In this document: in pieces, positions 49,157-61,754 of the stretch
Layout: every line of letters starts with the position of its first letter
Position numbering within the stretch: the stretch's first letter is position 1
Source: Microplitis mediator
Taxonomy: Eukaryota > Arthropoda > Insecta > Hymenoptera > Braconidae
Length of the DNA: 64,000 nt
Reading direction: 5' to 3'
Assembly (NCBI RefSeq): GCF_029852145.1
Contig: NC_079978.1
Coordinates: 992,001-1,056,000, forward strand
Made by a program: the position numbers and the translations under genes
The notes under the pieces: model-generated
Seen by the model: the letters and a program-made list of their open reading frames with translations, nothing else
Database searches by the model: none
What the model was told of the DNA's origin: nothing

Positions 49157-50220
49157 ATTTATATATTATTTATATTATCAATACTGATAATTAATATTTA
49201 AAATGCAATTTATTTAATTAATTAATTAATGTTGGTAAATAATTGATAAAAAAATGATTTAAAATGACAATTTTATTTATTTAAAATAAAAAATAGCGTT
49301 CATGTCGGGTGAAAATTTAGCTGGACACTTTAGTCGTGCATACGTTTTGTACATTAACCAAAGAATAAAAGAGAATGACATTCTATCACTCCGCTGTACA
49401 TTAATTATATATATTTAACAAAAAAAATAAAAATAATCTTCTTAAAAAGTAACATCTGTTTAATTACTCGTGACTAAATCTGCTTCACATTGACTTATAA
49501 TACGTATTTACAATCAATTATTTATTTATTCTATTGTCGTTTGGTAAAAATAGTAATAATCCTTTCCCTATGGACGTAAATATACAATCTGTTCTAAAAA
49601 TAATTAATAACAAATGATATCAATATTTTTCCCATTTGTTTTCATTTCATTTAAATTAAATGAACGTATTTACATTCGCATGATTTAGTTTATTTTTTTT
49701 CCCTTGATAATTATATCTACAGCAAGCTTTTAAATAAGTGTTTATTGTTTACTGAATATGCAGGAGTTTTACTGCCGATAACTTTTTTTTTTTTTAATTT
49801 GTAATATGCGCGTAAAGGTCGATAGCGATAACGCTTATTCATTAAGAGCTTGATTACTTTTAAGGTCGTAGTATAAGAGCTACATTTGATATAAATTGTC
49901 TTGTTATTTTTACACAATAAAAATATTCAATTATTGCATGATACTGGAGCTAGCTGACGTTTAATAATTTTTGGATTTTTTTTTAGACGGTAAATTATAA
50001 AAAAGAAAAATTTTGAAAAAATTGCACCTATAGTTTATTAAATTTCCTACATGTGCATATTTTTAATTTTTATTTTTTCGTAATTGATTTGTTGAAAAAA
50101 AAATCCGAAAATTTTTAATTGTCTGCTAACTTCAGGATCATATTATTGCATGTCCAAGTTTATCGTCATTTTAATTACTTTAAAAAAAGAAATTTACTAG
50201 TCTATTTACATTTAAAAAGT
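49157..50220. other. Interval between the CD98hc-like mini-gene and SLC35B4
   Basis: AT-rich and without coding signal except repeats; it holds the mini-gene promoter, the SLC35B4 3'UTR and one MITE. Confidence 0.45.
49938..50141. repeat. Palindromic MITE, family A
   Basis: Left ATGATACTGGAGCTAGCTGACG, right TTGTCTGCTAACTTCAGGATCAT; core TTGCACCTATAG and CCTACATGTGCATA. Noncoding, about 204 bp. Confidence 0.87.
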
Positions 50221-51688
50221 TTATTGCACCTTTTTGGTCCTAGGCCCGACAATACTTTGACGTATTTTTGGCACGATTTCGGTAAAAATAATAGTCCCTA
50301 AAAATACTAAGCCTGTACCAATCCAATGGTAAATACTAAATGAATTTTGGAAATAAACTACAGAAAATAATAGGGAAAAAAATTTACGTAAAGTTACGAC
50401 TAATGTTACTGTCAATGATGAGCATTCCGTTGTCAGCACAAACACTGAGCTGATGCACATAAATCTGATCCATTTGTTAAAGAAAACATAAATTATTTAA
50501 ATTGTTAATTACATAATTTGTCAAGTCATGCTGACAGTTCTTTTACTAAAGATAAAAATAATTATTATGTAAAAGGATACTGAGTCACGACGTTTCCAAT
50601 CAAGTAGACAATAGTCTTTGGTGAGTAAATTCCAAGGATTGGAATTAATATTGGATCTGATTTGAGAGCCAGTAGCGCGTGGTCCCAAATATTTGAGCTC
50701 AGTGTCAAGAAAAATGGAAGAGGTAGTAAGTGCTGAAATAAATTGAGTATTTAATTGATAATTAATCTACCGATGATGGATAATTGGTGGTAAAAAAATG
50801 ACTTACGGTGTAGTAAAGAGCTTCGTATGGATGTTTGCCGTATTTAGCGTACAGTTCTTCTTGGTACAGTCCCATTCTGGCAGAAATAAATAAGGCGAGG
50901 GTCAACAAGGCGATTCCAAGGCTCCACCAAAATAAAATTTCCATTTGGGTCGGTGGTACTCCATCTTTTATTATTTTTTGAGTTGATTTGACTTCATTAC
51001 CACTTACTATTGTACATATTATTATTCCTACAGTTATCATAAATACTGAAAGGTATTTACTGAATACGTATTTCTTTTTTAAAATAATTATTCCCATTAT
51101 CATGTTGGCTATTAATGAACCCTAGAAAAAAAATATTTTATTGTTAATAATTGGAAATTTACTAAATTTAAAATTTAAAATTTAAAATTTAAAAATAAAC
51201 TTACCGCTCTAAATATCATATGAAGAGGCATTGGTATATTAAAATCAAATGCATAATTATTACAGACACTTGTTACAAAAAACATAAATACCAATATCAT
51301 GTAGTCTTTAATTCCTATTCTAGGTTTTACAGTTCCAAATTTTGATGTAAATATGAAACCTTCTAATGAAATTAAAAGAAATTGTGAAAACGTTATGAGG
51401 TTTCCGCTACCAGGATCTTCTCTGAAAAATAAATAAATAAATCATAAAAATTATCTAATATTTTACTTAACAACTTCACGTTTAAATGACACTTGTCATC
51501 ACTTCAGTTTTATCTAATGTAATATAAAAATTACGTCATAGAAAAAAAAAATAACTCGATATCACGTACTTGCAATAATACAAGTAATAAAATATAAATA
51601 AAAGTACTTACTTAACTAACAACTCGAGAAATATGACATTTGTACAGCATCCTAAAAATACTAGACCTATTGCAGCTGCCACTTTCAT
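50221..51688 (-). CDS. SLC35B4: SLC35B4-type nucleotide-sugar transporter
   Basis: Exons 51688-51612, 51421-51205, 51121-50807, 50732-50581 and 50464-50221 encode 334 residues (human 331). The family carries UDP-xylose and UDP-N-acetylglucosamine across Golgi or ER membranes; the fly orthologue Efr also carries GDP-fucose in the ER. About ten hydrophobic segments are visible, starting with MKVAAAIGLVFLGCCTNVIFLE. Family-typical stretches are GSGNLITFSQFLLISLEGF, NIPMPLHMIFRAGSLIANM, LWW-like segments around EILFWWSLGIALL, YAKYGKHPYEALYYTH, and ECSSLTVTLVVTLRKFFSLLFSV. The C-terminus is short and basic (GPRTKKVQ) rather than an obvious KKXX. All intron phases agree. Confidence 0.92.
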
Positions 51689-52388
51689 TTTTATTCAATT
51701 TTATCTACGGTTAATTAAAAAAATAAGTGATGAGATTTTAAAAAATTAAAATAACCTACAAATGATGTAAACACTCAGCAAGATCGCACGAGACTGACGT
51801 TTAATGTTGACGTTGTGGTTGTGACGTTGATTTTTACTTTTTTAAAATTTATTTTTTTTGCACACACGCGCATGTCAAGGAGATTTTCATTGAGCGAAGA
51901 ATAAAATAACGAAAAATATGTAATTATTTTTATTGGTTGACAAATTCCATTTGGAAATTGCCTTTAAGTTTTTGAATTACAAATTTTTATTTGTTAATTA
52001 TCACATCTAATTACGTACAAAATTATAATTAATATTTTTATAAATTGCATTGATTTTCTAATATCAATTACTTTAGATAATTAATTAACTAAAATGATTA
52101 AATAGAAAAATAATGACTTGTGTTATTCATTAATTTAAAAAATTAACTATCTACTCGTATACATTTAAATTACAATTAATATTAAATATATAAATTCACT
52201 ATTTATTGTAAAAATTATAAAATTAATTTTCCTATAAGCGATTACAATAAAAAATTTTTCTTTAAATATTAAGCACTTAAAAAAAAAAACTAACATACAA
52301 ATCTCTTTATATTTACTTATGAGTTAATTATATAAATAGATAAGTCGTATGATAAATTTAAGTTAATTAATAATATCAACTAATAAAT
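51689..52388. other. Interval between SLC35B4 and the P450 gene
   Basis: About 700 bp. The right part is AT-rich and probably the P450 3'UTR; the left part is the SLC35B4 upstream region. No coding feature was found. Confidence 0.45.
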
Positions 52389-55300
52389 TCAATCATCAGC
52401 ACAGTCATCAGATATCACGGTCGGTTTGTCACCGTTGGGTGAAACTCTTGGTGAAATTTTAATACGTACACCATATTTGTTGATAAGAACTATAGAGGAA
52501 ATTAATCTTAGCTGATCTGAACTGTCGACAGATTCGATTTCGTAAGCACGTAATATCGATAATATGGAGGCTTTGACTACCATGGTGCCGAATTTCCATC
52601 CGATACAATTTCGTGATCCAGCACTGAATGGAATGTATGCGAATGGAGGCGGCTTTGGGCTGTTTGGTAGAAAACGTTCTGGTTGATATACTTCGGGATT
52701 TGGGAAATATCTAGGATCTCGGTGAAGCATAAACAAATTTATCAATACTGTTGAGCCGACTGGTATGTTGTGATTCACTGTAAATAATAAATGATAATTA
52801 TAATTTACATGATAAATTCTCAGATTTTTTAAAAAATTTACTCTTAGCTCTGATTAAAAAAGTGAATTGAAAAGTATTGAAAATTATTTCAATTCTTTTC
52901 AATCCCTCGGCGGTTTTGGAAAGTATTGAATGGAATTGAAATTTCGATCGTTTGAATACTTTCCAATTCCAAAGTGGAATTCGAAAGTATTGAAAAGAAT
53001 TCAATCTTTCATCATTTCAATTTTGGTATTGAGAAGGATTCGGAAAGATTCAAAAATTTTAATTCATTTCAATCTTTTTCAATCCCACACATGACCCGAA
53101 ATATCGGATTATTTAGGTATTGAGAAGGATTCGGAAAGATTAAAAAATTTCAATTCATTTCAATCTTTTTCAATCCCACACATGACCCGAAATATCGGAT
53201 TATTTAGGTATTGAGAAAGACTCAGAAAGATTCAAAAATTTCAATTCATTTCAATCTTTTTCAATCCCACACATGACCCGAAATATCGGATTATTTAGGT
53301 ATTGAGAAGGATTCAGAAAGATTCAAAAATTTCAATTCATTTCAATCTTTTTCAATCCCACACTTGATCCGAAATGTCGGATTATTTAGGTATTGAGAAA
53401 GATTCAGAAAGATTCAAAAATTTCAATTCATTTGAATCTTTTTCAATTCCTCGGAAGTTCAGAAATTCTTTTATTATTTTGGGATTGAAAAGTATTCATT
53501 TTATGTCAAAATGAAAACCTTGGGGTATAGAAAGTATTCGAAAGGATTCATTTCTCATCTTTTTCAATACTTTTCAATTCACTTTTTTAATCAGGGAGGA
53601 TATTTAATATAAATAAAAAATGATCTACTCCGCATTAATATATCACTTACTTAATTTAATAGGATTATAAATTTGACGGGCAATTATAGGAGCTACAGGA
53701 TACAATCGCCAAGTTTCTTTGACACACGCCTCTAGCCATGTTAATTTATGTAAATTATCCATCGTTAATTCATCGTTGCCAATAATTGTATCAAATTCTT
53801 CAATTATTTTCTTCTGCAATTAAATCCATTAGTTTATTTATGTTTCAATAAATGCAAAAATATTTAAATTAATAAAATTACCTGATACTCTGGATTACGT
53901 CCTAATAAATATAAAACCCAAGAAATACTCATTGCAGCAGTGTCATGTCCGGCAAACATAAAAGTGTTTACTTGATCACGTATATCCGAATCCGTGAGGC
54001 CCAGATTATTTTCTGAATAATCAAGCAACAGATCAAGGAGCGCTTGTTTATTATTCATTGACTTATTGAAATTATTATCATGGTTAGCCTTCCATTGAGC
54101 TTTACGTTCCGTTATTATCTGTAATTATTTATTACCGGCATGTATTAATCATTTTTACAAACCCAATAATTAAAAATAAATAAAAATTTTGATTTATTTA
54201 TTTTATAAATCCTTACGTTATCAACAAAGTTGTGAATTGTCTTTAATGCTTTTCCGTGTTCTTTTCCCAACGAAGTTAAATTGAATATCGTATCGTTGGC
54301 TATCCAAATATTTGTAAATCTCGTTTGAATAATAGACGTCATTCTAAACATAACAATTAGATTTTAAATTAAAATAAAATATCGCCAATTGTTATTGCAA
54401 ACAAAATGAATAAAAAATAAATTCATACTTTTCAACGGATGCGACATAGTCATTTTCAAAATTCATTTGTGAATTTAATTGATATCCCATACTAGTTTCT
54501 GTAAAAATTACAATTAATAAAGTATATCAATTTATAAATAGAAATAAATATAATTAATTTTTTTTACTTACCACAAATTACATCTAGTGCAGCGCGTTTC
54601 GCATAAGGCACGATATCAAATACATTATTAACTTCTGCTTTCAGACAAGAAATCAAAGTTTTCGTTTCGCGGATAACTGATTTCAAATATTGCTGCTGCA
54701 ATCCATTATGAAATGTCGGTGTAAGTATTTTTCGTAATGATTGCCACTGCGTACCTAGAAAACGTAATTAAATAAATGATTAACTATCGGGGAGGAAAAC
54801 AAAATTTTTGTTTTTGTTTATTAAAAAAAGTTATCATAATTATTGTTATCGATATGTATCAAATATATAAATTGTGAAGTTAAGTGTGACCTCGATATAA
54901 CACGTGGATTAAAATTAAAAATAAATAAACGGTAATTGCATGTCGGCTATCCTAGACACTTATTATTAATGTAAACAATGTTTTTTTATTGTAAACTTTT
55001 AGCGGTTTTTTTATAATTTAAAAGATCGCAAAAAATGATATTTCCGGATTCAACTGAACGAGGCCGGATTTTTTTTATTTTTTTTATAACAGTAATTTAA
55101 TGAGGATCAAATAGAGCATTTTGTCAGGTCATCGACATGATTATTGATAATTTTTACAAGTAAAAAAAACCATTTAAATAATAATAATTGAGGTAGCTAA
55201 AAAAGAAAGGTAGTTATTATTGAGAATGTTCATTTGAAAAATAGATATACCAGCATCAAAAACACCGGTCATTAACGTCTGGACACCTGGTTAACTTCCC

Positions 55301-57263
55301 TCTTTCTCTACTTAAAAGTTACTGTGCCCAAGGCTACGCAAATAGTTGTCGCGATCATCCGTGTGTACACTTTTGTAGCAGACGAGGATCAAAAGATCCT
55401 GACGGGCAAAAAAACCGTCAAAAAAGTTACGAATTTATTAATTAATATACTTCAAGGATACTTTACTTGTTGAACTTCAACGGCACTTTATTAATTTAAT
55501 TGAAAAAAAATTATTTTAATTTTTAAATTTCCTGCTCGCAGACCAACGATTAATATTCATATCGTAGTTGTTTTTTTTTTTTTATCATTTCTCAATAACC
55601 GGAACAGTTGATCGGGCTTGTAATGATAATTATAGGTGATAATTATAAGCAATTATCATAAATATGCAAGCGAGATTTTAATAGATCAATGTGTAGTCTG
55701 ATACATTTGAAAAATAGGTTTTCTTTAAATAACTTGTTGATCAGATCGTCCAAGATAAAATCCATAATAACAAAAAATAAAAATAAACATGAAGTAAGAA
55801 GAAGTTGAAGCAAAAAATAAGCTCAAGGTAAAGTGAAGTATGACAATAAAATATTAATTTACCAGTACTGGTGACAAGGCCGTAACCGAGCCAGGGTTTG
55901 AGATAAGAATATTCCAAACTCTTATCGATGTGAATGCTGCTGCTCAATAATGGTTGGACATCTTCGACCCGGTAAACGAAAACAAAAGGTCTTGGTCCGA
56001 CCCACAGCAAATATATATCACCGAATTGTTTGCCCCACTCAAGAAGTTTGCGGAAAAATTCTGAAAAAATAAGAAAGATTATTAATTGAATGATAAATAA
56101 TAAAAATATATTGAGCATTTAAAAAATTAAGGCCTCAATAATTAAGGGAATTGATGAAATAAAAGTGACATGAAGAAAAAGAGGGAGGGTGCAGTAATGC
56201 TATAAATATATATTAATGTGTTAAGATGATGAGAATATGCGAATGCATTCCCGTTGCATAGGTCGTTGGCTTAGAATGCCTCGTGCAAGAATCCAAGGCA
56301 TCAAGTAGGCCTTCAACAATAATAATAACAACAAGAACAACCTATCTCTATCTATCACTTGCAGCAATTAGGTGGTGGTATATGTGAGCTTGTCTTCTTC
56401 CTTGGCCTCGTCGACGGTCGTCAACGTTGCGACGATGACCGACGGTAGCATCACCACCAGTTACAGCAACAGCACCAGCAACAGCGGCATCGCTATATAA
56501 GTATGCTGCACGTGCCATTATTCACTTGTATTGGACAATAAGAGTAAGAGATGGACAATAATGCAAGTGCAAACAAGATAGAGAGCAGAGTGCGGCCATT
56601 GACCGTAAAAAATCTTGGGCATTTTTGCAGTAGAGCTAGCTGCATTCAAGGTCTATCTATTTTTTTTTACTCCGCTTTACGACGACACGTGTCGATATTT
56701 TTCCTTTATGCTCAACGGAAGACGCATTAAATTAATTGCCGCTAAATTATTTTTTTAATGGTTGTAATAAAATGGCGATAGTGAAGCTATGGATTAAGAA
56801 TAAAAACTCGAGCATTCGTTTTTATAAATAAAAAATAATTTATGGAAAAGTTTGTATGGAAGAAATGAGGACAACGAAAATGAAAGTAAAAGGTTGTGGT
56901 TGCATTGATAATGCTAATGAAGAAGAATAAGAGTAAGAAGAAGAAAAGAAAGACCGAGTAAAAAGTGTGTCTCCTCCCTTATATTGATGGTACAATATTT
57001 GCCGATGGAGAAAAAAAGATTCGCATTTATGATTACCCGGTGATGCACACCAGCCGACCTCGACCTGATTCTTCATCTTATTCTCATTCTTTATATTATT
57101 CTTTTCTTCTTCATGTCATTTTATTTTTTATTGTCTCTTTTCTCTTTCTCTTCCTCTTTCATTTTTATTTGCATTATTATTCATTGACTCTTATTCGCCT
57201 TTCTTCCTTTGCCAGTCAATTATTTACTCGTCCACGTGTCTGCACCAGATGACGATGATGATA

Positions 57264-57305
<42 letters not shown>

Positions 57306-57745
57306 ATGATGATGGTGGTGAAAAAGAAAAAGTAAAGTCGATTGACCCTAAAGGCATGTAATATGAGAATAATATCCGACAGACGAAAATTTCATTGCAT
57401 CACTGCTTTGTGCGCTGGGTGCTTTTACTTGTTGAATTGGAGCTCATCTCAGTGCGGTACTTGCCACGGGTATAATTTTCTTATTTAAAACTTTCACATT
57501 TCAATTACATTTTTAAATTTATACATATATATATTTCATTACTTACCTTCGAGGCTACAATTCAGCTGCACGGCATTTCCGATCAATGGCAGGGCCATTG
57601 GTGATGGTACGTTCCTCAATGAATAAAGAAATTTTGTTCTTTTTATGAATAGCGATAAAAATACAACTAATACACTCAATAATAAAATAAACGTTATCCA
57701 AGAACCCGTAAAAGGTACAAACATACTCATGCTCATAACTTCCAT
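52389..57745 (-). CDS. Cytochrome P450, CYP4-like
   Basis: Exons 57745-57547, 56060-55863, 54754-54572, 54498-54429, 54343-54217, 54118-53882, 53813-53651 and 52777-52389 encode 521 residues. Microsomal CYP4 enzymes oxidise fatty acids, hormones or xenobiotics using NADPH reductase electrons. Visible parts are an N-terminal anchor (about 16-34), VPSPMALPLIGNA, the C-helix WQSLRKILTPTFH, the I-helix NTFMFAGHDTAAMSISW (about 310-326), the K-helix ETWR (E371, R374), PERF (426-429) and the heme loop PFSAGSRNCIG with Cys450. The usual CYP4 I-helix FMFEGHDTT has Ala315 instead of Glu, the residue that can bind heme covalently. Intron 1 is 1.5 kb with a triplet repeat; intron 3 (numbered by the following exon, 54755-55862) is 1.1 kb and noncoding; intron 7 holds an inverted-repeat element. 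Confidence 0.93.
52850..53594. mobile_element. Inverted-repeat element with internal tandem repeats, in the P450 last intron
   Basis: The ends CTGATTAAAAAAGTGAATTG and CAATTCACTTTTTTAATCAG are exact inverted repeats that continue inwards with GAAAAGTATTGAAA-type sequence. The whole interior is built of GAAAGATT/AATCTTT-like motifs. No transposase frame and no clear target duplication. It resembles foldback-type nonautonomous DNA elements. Confidence 0.8.
53027..53470. repeat. 91-bp tandem repeat array
   Basis: Units begin TATTGAGAAGGATTC at 53027, 53118, 53209, 53300 and 53391, an exact 91-bp period, with about 4.8 copies and few differences. Each unit contains CACACATGACCCGAAATATC and ends GGATTATTTAGG. 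The array lies inside the 52850-53594 element. Confidence 0.92.
57250..57321. repeat. GCT/GAT trinucleotide microsatellite
   Basis: Consecutive GCT repeats run into a long GAT run within P450 intron 1. Likely length-variable. Confidence 0.85.
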
Positions 57746-58298
57746 ATCAAAAAAAAATAAATAAATCGCCTAGATTAAGAATTTTTTTTTCTTCTCCTAA
57801 CTCTTTTATTATTAAAAAAAAAAAAATGTTATCACTCGACACTTCACAATTAAATTCACGGTAAGATAATTAAAAAACGCGGTTTTTTTTTAAATTGAAA
57901 TATTAACGAAAAAAAAAATTTTTTTTATTTTTTTGGTGACACTTGAAGAGATAGTTGACGTAGAGTGTCACTTGTAGAGACTAGACCACTACGAGACTGA
58001 TGTTACAAGTAGTCTCCTCTTCTCGCGAAGATATCGAGGATACTCTGACTTGGGATTTTTATTATCTTATACTACCCAAGTTGTGGTGTGCGAATGCCCA
58101 CACCACTTCTCTTGACGATCCTCCGGACTCTGCTACTCGAGAGATTGGCAAACTGAGTGAGTTAAAAGATTGGCAAACCGAGCGAGAGTAAGACAAAGAC
58201 GATGAGGAAAAAATAAATTTATATGTGGATCTATCTATCAGTGCAGTATGAGTCCCAATGGATAAATTCTTTTGGATTCGATCTGCTAAAATACTGCC

Positions 58299-58364
58299 CT
58301 TATATACGAAAGAAGAAGTAACCCCCCAGTGGAGCACCGGACGCTGGTTCGCTTCTCCGCCAAT
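58299..58364 (-). promoter_or_regulatory. TATA box and CCAAT box of the P450 promoter
   Basis: On the minus strand TATATAAG lies at 58306-58299 and ATTGG (inverted CCAAT) at 58364-58360, about 55 bp further upstream. This predicts transcription starting near 58270-58280 and a 5'UTR of about 530 bp before the ATG at 57745. Inducible P450 genes often have TATA promoters. Based on motifs and position only. Confidence 0.5.
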
Positions 58365-61241
58365 AGAATTATGCACGTGGAAAGGATGACCGAGTCTCTG
58401 TTGTTCGCTGCTGTTTCAACTTACATCGTCGTCGTCGTTGTCGTTGTCATTCTCAATCACCCACTCTTGCACACTATTTCCATATCGAGTTTGATTGGTA
58501 TCTCTCTTGTCAGGTATTATTATTCATATTTTAGCCGAAAAATATGTGTCCTGTACTCCTCAAATATCTATTAACAAAAGATGCATATGTTTTTTAAAAT
58601 AATAAATTACATGTGTGCCAAATTTACCATAAATGTTTAAAAATTTATATTCTTCTTTCGTTAAAGGCAAAGTGTGGCAGTTGGAAATAGTGAGCCGAGG
58701 TCGCCCAGTCTACTAGAGTCCATCTCAAATCACCGAGTGCGTCTCAATAATTTTTTATTTTATTATTTTTTAGCAAAATTTATTTAATACCTTTTGTACG
58801 TGATTGTGATGAGACTCGACAGTTATCTAATTCTCACAACAGGACCAGCGTGAAATCAAAGGACATCTTGGCTGCTGCCAAATTCATTTTTTTTCCTCTA
58901 TTTATTTTATCATATTACACACCTGTGTCAACTAATATGATTTTACTCCGATAATTTTGAGGTAACAGTTGACAAGTAACAATGATTTATTAATTTATTA
59001 AGTCATTTTTATTATAATAATTAATTTAGTTGAATTGAATTTATAATTTTTTTAGATATACTAGCTGTGAAGAATATAAAAGGGTGCTGGAAGCTGATGA
59101 AATAGATCATTATTTAACCACGTGTGCGACCTTTCAAGACCAAACTAACACACTCGTGCTCGCTTATACAAAAAAAAGATAAAATTGATAAAAAATAAAA
59201 ATAAAAAAAAAGCAATTGATGAATAAAAAATGCGACAGAAAGTGACGTGAATTAAATTATTATTTATCATTAATGTATATAACATTATTACGTAATGAGT
59301 AAACTGGTTCTTTTTTTGATACCAAAAGTATAATACCGAGAGGAGAGACACACCTTTTAAAATACAGATGGATGTATAATGATCCAGAAGAAAGCGGGAT
59401 GTGTAATTTTAAAAGAGGAAAGAGGAAATCCGTTTTATTGAAATTGTTATATATATAAACATTTATTGAAGAATTTTAATGTTCGATAATATAAATTAAA
59501 TTAAATGTAATTTATAAATTATTAATAATATTTATTGAGGAAATTTAAATATAGAATAGTATTTAATGATTGAAATTTTGGTTAGAAGGATTCAGGAATG
59601 AAAAATAAAATTTATTATTAGATTTAATATTAATTTATTAATGTATATGCTATTATCTGGTGGATGTAATTTAATTAATATCTATTTAATTAAACTTAAA
59701 CTTCAATTTTATTATCAGGATGTATATCAATTAGATTCAAGTCTTAATATGTGATACGCATTGATAATATAAAGTACGGTGGAGATATATCTGAGTTATG
59801 AAATGAATTAGCGGGTTTAAAAAAAAAATAAAGAAGATGATATTCACTTAAGACGTCTGAAATATTGAATGAAGATAATTGGGTCGATTGGTCGTGAATC
59901 TACTTGTGAAAAAAAAAAAAAAAATAAGGAACAAATTAATTTAATCGTAAGTGTGAAAGAGTCTGACACGTGTTGCAAACTTTTTTTATTTATTTTATTT
60001 TATTTAATTTTTGCGGGTTTTAAAATATTCATATTACGTTTTCACCAATAATGAACTTTGATATTTTTCTTAATATTCATTATCAACCACATAAATATAT
60101 GAATGACAGCACAATATAGATATATAAGTAATAAAATCAATAATTTTATCTTGTCCTTTAGCTATTTTGGTAAATTCGCAATTAAACTTCAGATTAATCT
60201 GACCTTGGATTTTTTTATTCTTTTTATCGTACACGTGTATGTTTTTACATTATATTATATAGATATATATATTTAAACTTGTTTAAATAATTTAAAACCC
60301 TATTAGGTCAAGAGCTCGACGAAAAAATAAAAAAAATTCGGCACGTGTCACCTGATAGAGAAGTTTAAAATAAATAATTATATTTATATTTAATAAATAG
60401 TCAGGTGTCTGTACTTTTAGTGTAATAAAATTTTTTAAGACTCGGTAAATTAATTAAAATTTTATATAATTCTCAAGTATATTACGCTGAAATTTATATT
60501 TAAAAATTTGTTAATCTTATTCCGATATCACTTAAATCAAATGAATTTTATTAAGTAATTATAATTATAATAAGTATTGTTAATTAAATCAAAAGTCTAT
60601 TTGATAAAACCATTTGAAGTAATTTAAAAAAAAATTTCCTAGTTTCAAAGATAACGTTAACTTCAATAGATTGTATTATCAATGAGATTACATCTCATTT
60701 AACCCAATTTACAATTATAATTCCGTAATTATTCTAAATTTTGATTAAATATTAATATTTCAAAAGTTCATTTACATTGATAACAATTTATATTATATTT
60801 TAATATTTATTGATAATATATATGGTCATTTATAATTAAAATAAAATATATATATTTTATCATAAATAAGTATATATATTCTGGAAAATTATTTCGTTTA
60901 AATATTATGATTTTATAATTTACAGATTAAAAAACTGAAAAGAAAAAAAATTATAATAATAAATAAATAAATAAATAATAATAATAATCGTACACGTGCT
61001 GAATACTCATCAATGCATTTCATTTTTATTTTATCTGACATGGTTTCGTTAATACATCAAATGACCCAAGACATTTTAGCAATCATCATTCATTACCCCT
61101 TTTAATGATTAATTCAATGTTTTATTACTATAATAAAAAAAATATATATATCACTTGAATGAATTGTATCGTGAGAAAATATAGGTGAAAGATTTCTTTT
61201 AATCTTTCACAGTAATGCAATTATTCAAATATTATTATTAC

Positions 61242-61307
<66 letters not shown>

Positions 61308-61409
61308 TTTATATTAATTACTATTATTTATATTTTGATAATAGTATAATCAATTGACCGAGTTCTCATACGTAACTTCTATAAATTAGTCATTTTTTAC
61401 AAGATATTC
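58365..61409. other. Intergenic DNA between the P450 and the Cys-rich gene
   Basis: No coding gene was found. The first 500 bp are GC-richer. An (ATT)n microsatellite of about 75 bp lies at 61231-61305, just beyond the last alternative exon of the Cys-rich gene. The rest is AT-rich. Confidence 0.5.
61231..61305. repeat. (ATT)n microsatellite
   Basis: Nearly uninterrupted ATT/TTA repeats, roughly 24 units, with one CTA interruption near the start. Confidence 0.9.
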
Positions 61410-61531
61410 TCAGGTATTTTCGATGTCTCGTGTCAGTGTAAATCCTCGTGTAGTGGCGCAATGATAACAGACAATAGCTCGTAGATTTGTCACGCAATTG
61501 CAATTTTCATGCACTTTGTGTCCAGTATCAT
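61410..61531 (-). CDS. Alternative last exon (secreted form) of the Cys-rich gene
   Basis: A 122-bp open exon follows a TTTCGTAG acceptor and stops at 61412-61410. It joins exon 3 (ending 61961) in the same phase 1 as the exon at 61855, giving Y then DTGHKVHENCNCVTNLRAIVC...IENT, 40 residues with four Cys and no hydrophobic tail. The Cys spacing resembles the preceding repeats of the protein. With it the product would be 171 residues and soluble. Support is an open frame, phase and composition; no transcript evidence. Confidence 0.5.
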
Positions 61532-61754
61532 CTACGAAAGTTTTGAAAAATTAAATTCATCAAAACTCTACATGAAATTCACGATTAGACTTTTTTTTTA
61601 ATTATACTCCCCATTGAAATATTTATTTAAAATAAACCGCAGCTTAAATTATTTGAAATTCTAAATTACGAAAATTTGTACTGAAAAAATAATTTATTAC
61701 ATCAAAGGCATGCTTTACAAAATACGTTAAGGCTTAAAGTACATAATTTAATAT

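Noticed and set aside
52798..53004. 68-residue minus-strand frame
   Set aside because: It lies mostly within the left end of the inverted-repeat element in the P450 intron; the Phe/Ser-rich translation reflects the repeat.
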